64,000 nt of DNA from Piromyces finnis (lineage: Eukaryota > Neocallimastigomycota > Neocallimastigomycetes > Neocallimastigales > Neocallimastigaceae), in assembly GCA_002104945.1 (NCBI GenBank), contig MCFH01000026.1, positions 496,001 through 560,000 on the forward strand, read 5' to 3'. This document shows, piece after piece, positions 10,824-21,654 of this stretch. The position numbers and the translations under genes are program-made. Within the stretch, counting starts at the first letter, position 1, and each line of letters starts with the position of its first letter. The notes beneath the pieces are model-generated. The model did not search any database and was not told the DNA's origin. It saw only the letters and a program-made list of their open reading frames with translations.

Positions 10824-13658
10824 TTATGCCATATACAATGATTGTATTCTTCTTCTACGTTCCTGTCGATTGTTTAAACAATTCATTGGTATAGCACCCC
10901 ATTTATTTGTTGATAAATTACTAGAGATAAATATTAAAAAAAATAAAGAATTAAAAATTTTAATATTTTATATTCAATAATAAAAAAAAGGTTTAAGAAA
11001 TAGGAGAAATGATGTAGGATGCGTTTTTTTTTTATTATTATTATTAAATACTTACGTTCCAACACACCATCCATCTTCAAATACTTTTTCAACTTCAAAG
11101 ACATGTCCATGTTTAACTGTAACTTCATCATTAAGAACTTGTTCATATTCTTTAATAATTTCATATCGACTTCCTTCACGAATTTCATTATTTTCTTCTC
11201 TTCTTCTTCTTGATCTGTCACGCTCATGCTTATGCTCTTCTTTGGTATTGTATCGTTGTTCCCATTCGGATTCTTTATTATCTCTTCTTTTTCTGTCTCT
11301 TGATCTTTCATCTCTTCTTCGATCACCTCCTCTGTCTCTTGATCTTTCATCCCTTCTTCGATCACCTCCTCTATCTCTTGATCTTTCATCTCTTCTTCTT
11401 TCTCTTTCTCTTGCTTTTTCTCTTTCTTTTTGTCTTCTTTGACGCTTTTCTCTTTCAATTCTTTTTTCTTCTTCTTTTTCAAGTCTTTCTTTTTCTTCTT
11501 TTTCTTTCTTTTCTCTTTCAAGTCTTACCTTTTCTTCTTTTTCTTTTCTGGCTTTTTCTTCCATTTCTTTTTTATGTTCTTCGGTTTCACATTTAATAAG
11601 GGGTATATTCATGGATTCACATTTGTGATTTTCTACTTCTTCAATTGGTATATCTTTTTTACATATTTTACATTTAATGGTAAAATGATTCATGGTGAAG
11701 TCGTCTTCTTCATCTCCAGAAGCATCAGAAGCATTTTCTTCAATTTCAAACATGGAAACAAATTTAGGATTACCTACCATTGACATACTCTTACTTATTG
11801 ACATGCTACTCTTATTCAAATAGGTTTCTAATTCTTCTCTTGAACTAATATTTCCAGGATGTAATTCCTTTTCTTCGATTTCATCATCACTATTATCATC
11901 ATCGTAATTATTTCTGTCATGATCATTTCTGTATCTGTCCCTTTCTCTTTCTCTTCTATCTCTATTTCTGCTTCTATCTCTCTGTCTATCTCTTTCTCTA
12001 TCTCTTCTGTTTCTTTCTCTTAATCTTTCTCTTTCTCTTTCCCTTATTCTTTCTCTGTTTCTTTCTCTCTCACTTTTTTCACGAGCTTCTTGACCTCTTC
12101 TGGAAGCAAAACTTCTATCAAAGGTACTACTTCTATTAGTTGATTCGTTAAATTGCTTTAATGGTGACATTGGTGATTTTGGTTTTGAACTAGATAATGT
12201 ATTATACTTGATACTTTCATCAAAGTCTTCTGGATTTATATTATCTCTTGAATAGTAGTCATTATCATAACGATTATTGACCGGTGTTTCATTTTTCATT
12301 CTTCTTAAACTATTATAATTAACATTGTTGTTCATACTTTGTCTAGTATTTAAGAATGGTGCTTTATCGGTTGTTGGAAGCATATCATAATTGTTATAAT
12401 TATCATTTCTTTTATTGTAATCTAGACTATTAAAGTAATTATTATTGTTAGGTATAATTGTAATTCCTGGATCACCACCATCTATATCTGAATTATTAAT
12501 CGTAATGACTTCTGATGCAAATCTAGTCTTTTTCTTTGAACTGCTGTAGATAGATACTGTCTTTGAATCTCTATATACGTTTCCATATTCATCTGTTTGC
12601 TTTATATTTTGTTTTAATGGTACAAAACATGCTAAAATCGCCCCCAATACCTTTTATAATTAAAATTTTTAATGAAAAGGTTATTAACTAATATAAAAAT
12701 AATTGGGTATAAAAATGTCTTTTTTTTGATAGAATAAAAAAAAAATTATGGATGATTTATATGATTTTTACCATAAACACCATTAATCCAATATATAAAT
12801 AAAATGATAGGGAAGGTATTGCACTTGTATTATTTTTATAGTTATTTATAGCACTTCTTCCAATAATTAGATTATCTAGTGATTCTAGTATATGAAATAT
12901 TCCAAAAATATCCAAGAATAAAAATACAGTAATAATTAACCATAGTACTACAGTTATGATATACTAAATGCCGTGATTTTATTATTGTATTGCAATTCAA
13001 TTATTTATACAATTGGATAATAGTTTGAATGTTTTGTATTATGAATTATTTTACAGTGAAAATTTTTAAAAGATTATTTTTATAATTAAAAAATATAATA
13101 TTGAATGTTTTGTATTATGAATTATTTTACAGTGAAAATTTTTAAAAGATTATTTTTATAATTAAAAAATATAATGTTAGTCAATCATACAATTATTTAA
13201 AAATAAATAATAAAAAAAAGAAATATTATTTATGAAAATAAAATAAAAAATTAATGCTTAATTATTTAAAAATAAATAATAAAAAAATGAAATATGATTT
13301 ATGAAAATAAAATAAAAAAATAATGCTTATAAAATATTAAAGAATAACATATCGCCTTTTTAAAAAAAGTTAATAGTAATTTACATATAACAATTAAACA
13401 AATATTCTTTATTCAATTTATCATATATTTAAACAGTAGTAATACAACTATACTAGATTTTAAACTTACCATATAAAGATATTTTAATTTCTTTGACCAA
13501 AATATCATCAATGCTATTAATAGTGATAAAAATATTAGTGCACTCAATATACCCATACTTAAAAATGCACCATCTTTTGAAAGTATGGCTACTACTGTAC
13601 CTGCAAAACCAGTTTGCAGTATTAATGTAAATATAAATAAAGTTTTAGCTATTGCCAT
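10824..13658 (-). CDS. Four-TM membrane protein with C-terminal SH3 domain (Sho1-like layout)
   Basis: Exons at 13658-13470, 12963-12772, 12650-11056 and 10920-10824 join in phase to 690 aa. Residues 1-140 hold four hydrophobic segments (about 5-27, 33-55, 64-90 and 113-136) with a potential NNTS glycosylation site in the second extracellular loop. The long cytoplasmic part has a Ser/Asn-rich stretch, two Arg-Glu/Arg-Asp blocks (one built from near-repeats of DERSRDRGGDRR), a small C-x2-C...H-x-C zinc-finger motif (CKICKKDIPIEEVENHKC) and an acidic-basic coiled-coil stretch. The C-terminus is an SH3 domain: the exon 3 end (FEVEKVFEDGWCVG) and exon 4 (NKWGAIPMNCL) supply the RT/n-Src Trp and the PxNxL ending. 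The four-TM-linker-SH3 layout is that of the fungal osmosensor Sho1 and of Fus1-like proteins, but the RE-rich linker and zinc finger are not typical. A role in cell-surface signalling or polarity is inference. Confidence 0.82.
13025..13176. repeat. 76-bp tandem duplication in intron 1 of the SH3 gene
   Basis: Two adjacent near-identical copies with a 76-bp period (13025-13100 and 13101-13176), both within the intron between 13470 and 12963. The identity indicates a recent slippage or replication duplication. Confidence 0.9.
13191..13328. repeat. 69-bp tandem duplication in the same intron
   Basis: Two copies (13191-13259 and 13260-13328) differ at only a few bases. This is an independent second duplication just next to the 76-bp one. 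Confidence 0.88.
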
Positions 13659-16179
13659 TTTGTGCTTATTTCTTTTGATTTAATACTGTATTTTTAACAA
13701 TTGATGGCCACAACAAAATATTTTTTTTATAAACTATGTGATGGCCAAATAAATCAAAGGTTATTGTATATTTTAAATAATTTATAAAAAGCGTTTATTC
13801 TAAAGTTAAATTATATTAACCAATTTATTTTATATTATATATATCTATTTTTTAACCTTGATAAGATAAATAAATTTGAATAAAAAGGTTTGTTTCTCTT
13901 AAATAATTGCGTTTTTTTTTTTTTTTTTATTTTTTTGAGTTTTTATCGTATTGTATATACTATATATATGTATAAAAAAATATTTATTTATCCATATTAC
14001 TTTTAAATTGATTTGTTAATAATTGAATTTTTTTAATATCTTATTTTTGCTTGTGTATAACTCAATCCTTTATATATACTAAAATAAAATATATATTGAT
14101 ATTATTGCGATTTTGTTAATTATACTTTTTTTGTATAAGTTTTTTTTTTTTTTTTTTTTGAGTTTTTACTTTATTTCTTTCTTTTTTAAAAAAAAAAAAA
14201 AAAAGTGGAATATAAATTATTAATATTTTGATTAGATTTATTATTGAATTGATTCAATTAAAAAAAAATTGTTTGAATTGTTTTTATTGAAATGAAATTT
14301 CGTTAAATAGGATATAAATAAATAAGCAATCTTTTCCTTCTTTTTTTTTTATCTAAAATCCAATGGATATATAAAAATTTAAATTAAAACAATTTTTTAA
14401 AAATTGAAAAATAAAAAAAGAATAAAAAGAATAAAAAAAAAAAAAAAAGGCATTACTAATAAAAAGGAAATAATAGAAAGATTAATAAATAAAGTTTATT
14501 ATTCATAATCCTAATTTTATATATAATATTATTTTATTACAATATATTACAATACAAATAATATATATATTTCAATCCTTTTTTTTTATTTGTTCAAATA
14601 AAAAGTAACAACACAACATGTAACTTTAAATTCTATAATTTTTTATTTTCTAATTTATTTTGTCATACAATAAAAATTAATATAATTTATATATATTAAT
14701 TATTAAAATAATATATTAAAATAAATAATTATAGTAAATTCATAATAAATAATAATTAAATTTAATACACTATAAATAATCCTTAAATCATAAATAATAT
14801 ACTTTTTGTATTTATTAAAGTTTCCAATTTAATTTAACTAAGATAGATTAAATATCTTTTTAATTTAGAGTTGAACAAAAAAGTATATAACTTTTATAAT
14901 TATTAAGGTTATATTTCTTTCCTTTTAATATAAAAATTAATATATTTTAAAGGTAATACAAACTATTTAATTTAGAAGTACATTTTAAGTGGAATGCTAT
15001 TTTATGACATCGTCATTTATGATAATGTAAACAATTTTTAAAAGGTTTTATTGTAAGTTGTATTTATATTGAAATAGCATCAAATCCCCTACAATTCTTG
15101 CAATAAAACTTTATTGTCTATGATTTTTATATATGAATTGTAGTAAAAACTTTATGGGAATTATTAGAAAGTCATAAATAAAACTTTAAAGTATAAGAAT
15201 TGCAAAATTTTAGGAAATAATCACATTTTTAAGAATTGAGAAATTTTCCATTAGAATAATTAGAATAATAGGATGATAACGATGTTGCTGTTTCAAAATT
15301 TGTTTGACATATAAAATCATTTATTATTATAAATAGATAAATATACATTTATTTATCTATTTATAATAATAAATGATTTTATGAGGTAATATTGTTATTG
15401 AAAAGAAGTAGAAGTACCAGCAGAAAAAAATAGTAAATTTCTTTTTTAGCTTTGCTCAACCATAGTATACATAACATTTAGAATAACTACTATAATCATT
15501 ACCGTATTCTGTTAATAATAATTCTTTTTATTCCTATTATTTCTTTTTAAATTATCAGGTGGTGTTTAAAAGCTGTGATAGTTAGAATTTGCTTATTTAA
15601 AAAAGTGACATTTATTTTTAAGGAATTTAATAAAATGATGGCTTTAATAATATATAAACAACTAAATGTATTTAATAATATATAAAAATAGAGTTATTTT
15701 ATGATATATTGTGGCACATTGATATACCTAATTTTCTTCATTAAAGTCAAATAAAACATAAAATGTGATTTGTGTAACTATTTCGAGAGAATAATAATTA
15801 AAATCTGTTACTATATTAAGTAAAATTAATGAGTTTAATTTATTTTATATTAACATGTTTTTAAACTTTATTTATATTTAAAATCTTAATTAAAAAAAAA
15901 TAAAATATTTTATAATATTTTATAATATATAATATACAAATTTATATACAAAAATTCGTTTATAATATATGATGACCTAGATTCAAACCTTAATAATTAA
16001 TAAATTGAATTTAAGATCAAAAACAAAAAACAAAATAGCATAAAGCTAGGGAAAAAAAAAAATGGATGAAAGATGCATTGTTTTATAATAATAATTATAG
16101 TTAACAACCTGTTGTAAATTACATAAATAATTGTTTAAATCCATAATAATAATAAATATATATTAAAAATATTATGACT
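13659..16179. other. Intergenic, AT-rich
   Basis: Upstream region of the SH3-protein gene followed by AT-rich spacer. A short motif, TGATGGCCA, occurs twice just upstream of the start codon (about 13702-13710 and 13739-13747) and could be a promoter element. A perfect 32-bp hairpin lies at 15311-15382 and is listed separately. No other gene or RNA is visible. Confidence 0.5.
15311..15382. repeat. Perfect 32-bp inverted repeat (hairpin)
   Basis: Left arm 15311-15342 and right arm 15351-15382 are perfect reverse complements separated by 8 nt (ATACATTT). Such a long flawless palindrome is conspicuous even in AT-rich DNA. It could be a recent foldback/MITE remnant or a structured RNA stem. No coding frame uses it. 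Confidence 0.9.
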
Positions 16180-16432
16180 TATCATTGTCTATATCAATAT
16201 AACTGTTAAATGCTTCATTTGATGATGGTTAAACATAGCCATTTAATAATTTTTATACTATTAAATGAATATTGATGAAACATACTTATTTTTTGTCGAT
16301 AATACCAAATTCAATATCTCTAAAAATTATTCCATTGATATGAAGAACTATCATACATAAATTTATATTTCACATCAGAACATTTATTAATTTTTTAAGT
16401 AATTATATCCCTTTTTACTAGTAAAGTTACTT

Positions 16433-16520
16433 AAATCTAAACAATAATCAGTTGGATTTCTAATATTACCATTTAGAAATCTAAACAATAATCAGTTGGA
16501 TTTCCAATATTACCATTTAG
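16433..16520. repeat. 44-bp tandem duplication
   Basis: Two adjacent copies (16433-16476 and 16477-16520) differ by one base. The period is not a multiple of three, so the duplication itself shifts the frame of the surrounding dead gene. Confidence 0.9.
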
Positions 16521-16597
16521 AGAAGGAATGTAAGGATCATCCAAATTAAATATTCTTATATACTCACTTTTATTATTAAAGAAGTTTATAAACTAGG

Positions 16598-16738
16598 ATT
16601 TATACAGTATCTTAGATTTTTAGCCTGAAATTTCTGCCTTTTCTAATTTTTGTCTGGTTGAAATTTTACCAGAGGTCAAATTTCCTCTGGTCAGAAATCC
16701 TGGCTAAATCCTTCCAAAATCTAAGATAAAGTATAAAT
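16598..16738. mobile_element. Candidate MITE/foldback element
   Basis: A 141-bp element with imperfect terminal inverted repeats of about 45 bp: ATTTATAC..TATCTTAGATTTT at the left and its reverse complement ending GTATAAAT at the right. A second, perfect 8-bp inner stem ACCAGAGG/CCTCTGGT lies at 16668-16691. It interrupts the decayed repeat-protein gene and is more GC-rich than its surroundings. It has no coding capacity, and I find no convincing target-site duplication, so the transposon class is unknown. Confidence 0.6.
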
Positions 16739-19700
16739 CATCAGATAAATAAAGATAAGAATGATCTGTTTCAGAGGTAATAAACTATGTGTAATATTTA
16801 TCAGTATTTTTCATATCAAAACTTTCGTTCACATCTAATTTTGGAACAATTAAATATATACTATTATCAAAAGTATAGCCTTTAAATGTGACAGGTATAA
16901 AATTTGATTTTATAATATTATTATTTGTTGGTGCTTAAGTTAAGCTCGTTATACCACTTTTATATTTAGTAGTTGTTACAGGGATTTCTGTAGTTATTAT
17001 AACTGGTATTACTGTTGGTATTATAGATGGTATTGTAGATGATATTACAGTACTTTTAGTAATATAGTCAGTAGTAGTGGTACGTATATATAAAGCGGTT
17101 TCTTGTTCAATTTCGTCCCATTTATAATTTGGATAATTTTAAGTATAGTTACATTCTTTTAATATATAATATATCGGAGTAGTAGATGCAATATGGTATG
17201 GTGTTTTAGTAATAACCAATCCATTGCTATCTGTAAAAGACTCATAATACTTAAATAAAAAATTTGCATTTGAACCTTTAGAAATTGATAAATAGTATGA
17301 ACTTCCGATAGCTTGACCTACATTTAAACAATAGTCTGATAAACCTCCATTTTGATTTGCTAGATACATTTTTGAAGGGGTTATTTTTCGATTTAACTAA
17401 CTATTTAATACATTTACTTGGACTTTTATTATAAATGCCACCATATAATGTAGTATATTCCTTCAATTCATTAACACCTAAAATATATTTAGATTCAATA
17501 GTTCCAAAGTAACCAACATATGAATATGCTTCATAACTTTTATTTATTTTAGTAACTAAACTAGTTTGTATTTTTTAGTTGAATAGTTAGTTGAATAATT
17601 AATTAAATAGTTAGTTGAATATTTTGTTGAATATTTAGTAATAACTGTAGTTATAACTTTTGGTCTTGGATAATCATAATATACAATTTTTTCATTGGCA
17701 TATATTTCATAAAATTCAATTTTACCGTTTTCATCATTACATGAGATGCGAATATCTTTTTTTTTTCGAGGATGTGTTATTAAAATTATTAACATATTTA
17801 GCTAATGTGATAGGATTACCATATTTATAATTTAAAACAAAATTATTTTCATCATCAAAATTTGCATCAATAAATTCATTATCATTATCAAATAAATATT
17901 TTTCTGATTGTCCTTTGAATAATTCTTCATTCTTTTCATTATCCTCCTTCAGTGTATCTGTACATGAATCCACTTTTCTTAAGAATAAAACCATAGTTAC
18001 CATTCTTGCCCATAATTTTTTGACCAATTTTGAAATTCTTTTTTTTTCTTCATTTTTTGTATTTGAATAAAACAAAGTACTCTTAATTTGATTAATATTA
18101 AAAAGGTTTATAATAATTTCATTAATATCCAAATTAATAAACTTACAATTCAATTTATCAATATTTTTTGATTTTTATTGGATTCATCATCACCATTGCA
18201 GTTTATAGCATAATTATGGAATTTATCTAAATTCCATTCATCTTTAAATAATTCATATTTGACATTTATACATTACAACCCACCATTATTCTCAATGATT
18301 GATTTTAATACACTATCAACATAATATTCACCTAGTGTAATCCTAGAAATATTAAAGCCTTTCATGACTTCAAGTTTGTAAATTTTTGAACAATCAACAT
18401 TTTGACTATTTACGTTATTCAATTCTAGACCATTTAAACATATATTTGTGTTAAGTCTATATTTCCAAACCAACTCTTTTTTTTTCATCACTAATATTTA
18501 TTTCTATTTCATTTTTATTATTGCAAAACATCTCAACTTTTGGACGGTTTATATTTAATAAAACTAAATTATCACTTCCTAATGAAGTAATAAAATTACC
18601 TGTATCATTCTCAAGATAAAATTTAGATGGCTGATATTGATTTAATACATCATTTGTATATATAACATTATATTTTTTGTATCTACAAGTCTAAAACTTT
18701 TACCAGAACCATTATAAGTTTCTTATGTTTCCTATGTCAAACAGCTCATGTCATTTGCACCGATAAGGGAATTATTCAAACAAAAATTTTTATTGTAATC
18801 TGTATTAGAAATTAGTTTATCATCTCTTCTACATTTATTCATAACTTTGTCAATCATTTCATTCGTATCATCATCATTATATATAGCAAAGAAGGTATTA
18901 CTACTTTTTTGATCACATCTTAATGACATGCTACTTGGTAATTTTCCATATTCTCCAATTTTTTTGCTGAAATTTTCAAATATATTAAAACCATTAACTA
19001 CTAATGGTGTGATACTGAACTTTGTTTTATCTCTACACTATATGTTTTTTCTCCTATCTAAAAATTTATAATTATCAGTAAGAGTGGCACAAACAATATT
19101 ATCCTTTGAAATAATTGAATCACCAACATATAATTTTTTACCATCATACACAGTAATGTTTGACTTTTTTACTATACTATCAAATTCATCTTCAATATAA
19201 TACCCATAATTTTCTTCACATTTAAATTGAACATATTGAGCATTAGATATATTTTCCACATCGATTGACCTATCATTATTACCATTATCTTTATAAAAGT
19301 TACGCCTGAAATATCCCTCTTTCTTTTCCAAATAAATATATTGAAGATGATTTGCATCTTTTTCTTCAGCAACTGTATATACATGTTTTCTATCATAGAA
19401 TCTACCATTTTCAGTTATATTAAAGCCTAAAATATGACTGAAAATAATAACCTAATAACCTAAAATAACCATATTCTGTTAAATTAATATATTTAATAAA
19501 CCGTTCATCATATAAAGACTCACCAATAAATAATTTTTTATTATTTAATGAAGATATAAAATTCTTTTTCACAAACTTTGGATATCTCCAAAATTCAAAA
19601 CCACTTTCTTCATCTTCAATTATAACATATAATTTTTCGTATTCTATTTTACATTGTATCTGTCATTTGTTTGAATAATATATTTCGCCTAATAAATTTT

Positions 19701-20051
19701 TATCGTTTAATAATAATATTCCTTCATCTTTATTGAATCTTTATGAATTTATTATTATTAATTAAATTAATATGTATAGTTTAGTTTCATGATTGAAAAA
19801 TAAACCAATTAAGCCGTTTTCCTCATCTGCAATATCTATACGTATACATGGTAAATTAAAATAACCATTATTTACGTATAATTTATCACGAACCACATCA
19901 TTACCTTTAAGAATTACTTTTTTTTTCCAATAGGAGGATATTCATACATAACACTTTCTTTGGATATATTATACAAAACAAATTTATTATACCCATGATA
20001 ATCCATACATTTTCCTATTAACACATCATCTCTGCTAATATTAGTGACACT

Positions 20052-20208
20052 AGGATTGTCCAACTTTTAGAGATATTAAACATTACAATTCCATAGTCCA
20101 GCTATTAAATTTTTTCAGTCAACGTAATTCCAACAATCCTATCAATAATAATGAAAATGTTAATATCAGTAGAGATAGCAATAATAATAATAGAGTTTTA
20201 TCTTTTAG
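20052..20208 (+). mobile_element. LINE scrap, plus orientation
   Basis: Read on the plus strand, this encodes a piece of the LINE-A C-terminus (DCPTFRDI, IVQLLNFFSQRNS, PINNNE, ISRDSNN) that corresponds to LINE-A 26780-26630. It has lost one or two codons. It faces the opposite way from the LINE scraps just to its right, as in an inverted or rearranged insertion, and it abuts the 5' end of the dead repeat-protein gene. Confidence 0.8.
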
Positions 20209-20409
20209 TATTTTTATAAATAGAAAGAAACATAAATTTGTTCATTATATACCTTATATTAACATTTTTTTATATTAGAAATTTATCTTACCTAGTGAAA
20301 TGAATTATAATTATATCCTTGTTCCTCACACAAAACAAAAAAATTTTAATTTCCATCGAATGTCAAAAAGTCCAACAGTAATTACAATAAAATTTTCAAA
20401 AAATGAACC
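20209..20409. other. AT-rich spacer between LINE scraps
   Basis: Unassigned sequence between oppositely oriented LINE pieces. Nothing recognisable. Confidence 0.4.
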
Positions 20410-20998
20410 AATTCTTACTTTCAATAGCCAGTAGAAGTCATAGGCAAACTCTGGGTACTCATAACATAATTTAATAAAACCTTTGGTTTCAATAAATTTA
20501 TTATCGTCATAGTATTTGGCTTTGATTGAATTTCCTTTGAAATCTTTCCAATAAAAATTTTTAACTGCTTTAACATCTCCATGCTTCTTTAATTTTTTTT
20601 ATTAAATGTCCTACTTGATTTGCACCATGTATATTTTCTAAATTTAGGAATGTAATCGATAAGGTGTGAGATGATACAATTTGAATTTTTCCATTTATTA
20701 AAACATCTAACCTGAGCTAATGCTTATTTCACTAACAATGAAGGAATATTCAAATCTTTTGAAATAGAGTATAGAAATATAAACGATACAACTTTATGAA
20801 CTCCGACAACCTATTGTATTCTTTTGTTAACAAGTTTCTGAGTAATCCTAGACCTAGCTTTGTTGGATCCAAGTAATGGTGCAAAGTATTGAAACTCTGC
20901 TGATCACTTGGGAGTTAAGTACTAGCTTTTTAAAAGAAATAGGAATATTAGGATTTCTTAGGAATTTAATGACTGAGAAAAGTCCTTTTAAAACCTTC
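20410..20998 (-). mobile_element. LINE scrap from the region after the reverse transcriptase
   Basis: A close relative of LINE-A 26890-27465, with the same order of encoded motifs (FAYGF, KDFKGNSIKAKYYDD, FLRNPNIPI, LVLNSQVISRV). It carries small indels and stops and is non-functional. Both ends break off abruptly. Confidence 0.85.
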
Positions 20999-21072
20999 AC
21001 TAATAATCTTTTTCTTTTTCTTTTTCCTATTCACTCAATATCACAAACTGTAGATTGTTCTAATCTATAGCC

Positions 21073-21432
21073 TTTTTTTTTAACGTCATCAAATATTTTT
21101 AAACTTTATTAAAATTATAATACATGTTATAAAAAACAAAAATTAAAATTAAAAATAAAAAAATGGGTTTAAATAAATATAAATGAATAAAAATTGGGTA
21201 TGATGTATTCGAGCCATTTTAATTAAAGTAAGAAAGCCACTATGATACTAAAATACAATAATTATAGTTGACTTCCAATGAGAGACACCGAGCCAAAGAT
21301 TAAAATTTTATCATGGGACAAAATTATGATCTTCATTGGTTACGCTAGCCCTCCTGGCCTGTCTTTCTGTTTCTTCAGCATTGACGCTCTTGGATATTGC
21401 TTCAAACCTTTTGAACCTTGACCACAATCTAT
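21073..21432 (-). mobile_element. LINE 3' end, truncated
   Basis: It starts at a T run (poly(A) of a minus-strand element) followed by the LINE-A 3' UTR (AACGTCATCAAATATT...) and the last coding residues (AEET-RQARRAS). It matches LINE-A 25879-26220 with scattered substitutions. A 5'-truncated insertion, older than LINE-A. Confidence 0.88.
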
Positions 21433-21654
21433 CCTACGCTACAACTTGAAACTTTATTTTCAAATTAGTAATTATGTCCATCTTTATCCTGCTTACAATT
21501 TTTTTTTTTTTTTTTTTTTTTAGACTAGGAAGAGAATACACATCTTTTATTTATTTATTTAATTTGTGATATTACATAATATTTGGTGATAATACATATT
21601 GATATAATAAATAATAAATAAAAATAATAAAATATATATAAAATTGGTCTCTAC

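Larger units (their letters stand above)
16180..20050 (-). pseudogene. Decayed gene for a large repeat-containing, Thr-rich surface or secreted protein
   Basis: Both the frames and the composition show a former coding region read on the minus strand, now cut by many stops and frameshifts. Open pieces run from about 20045 down to 16180. Recurrent motifs include KKLYVGDSI, NKKLFIGESL, GYYIEDE, NPTDYCLD and LSDYCLN, so the ancestor had diverged repeats of some 40-60 residues with a paired Cys and aromatic residues. A Thr/Ser/Ile/Pro linker lies near 16930-17080. Large repeat proteins of this kind occur in anaerobic fungi as cell-surface or cellulosome scaffold candidates, but that link is only a suggestion. 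A 44-bp tandem duplication (16433-16520) and a foldback element (16598-16738) break the frame. The 5' end is lost where a LINE scrap begins near 20052. No intact product is expected. Confidence 0.65.

Noticed and set aside
10934-11596. Long open frames (KEKEEE-type and Phe/Leu-type) at 10934-11783
   Set aside because: They are alternative-frame and antisense shadows of the RE/RD-rich exon 3 of the SH3-protein gene.
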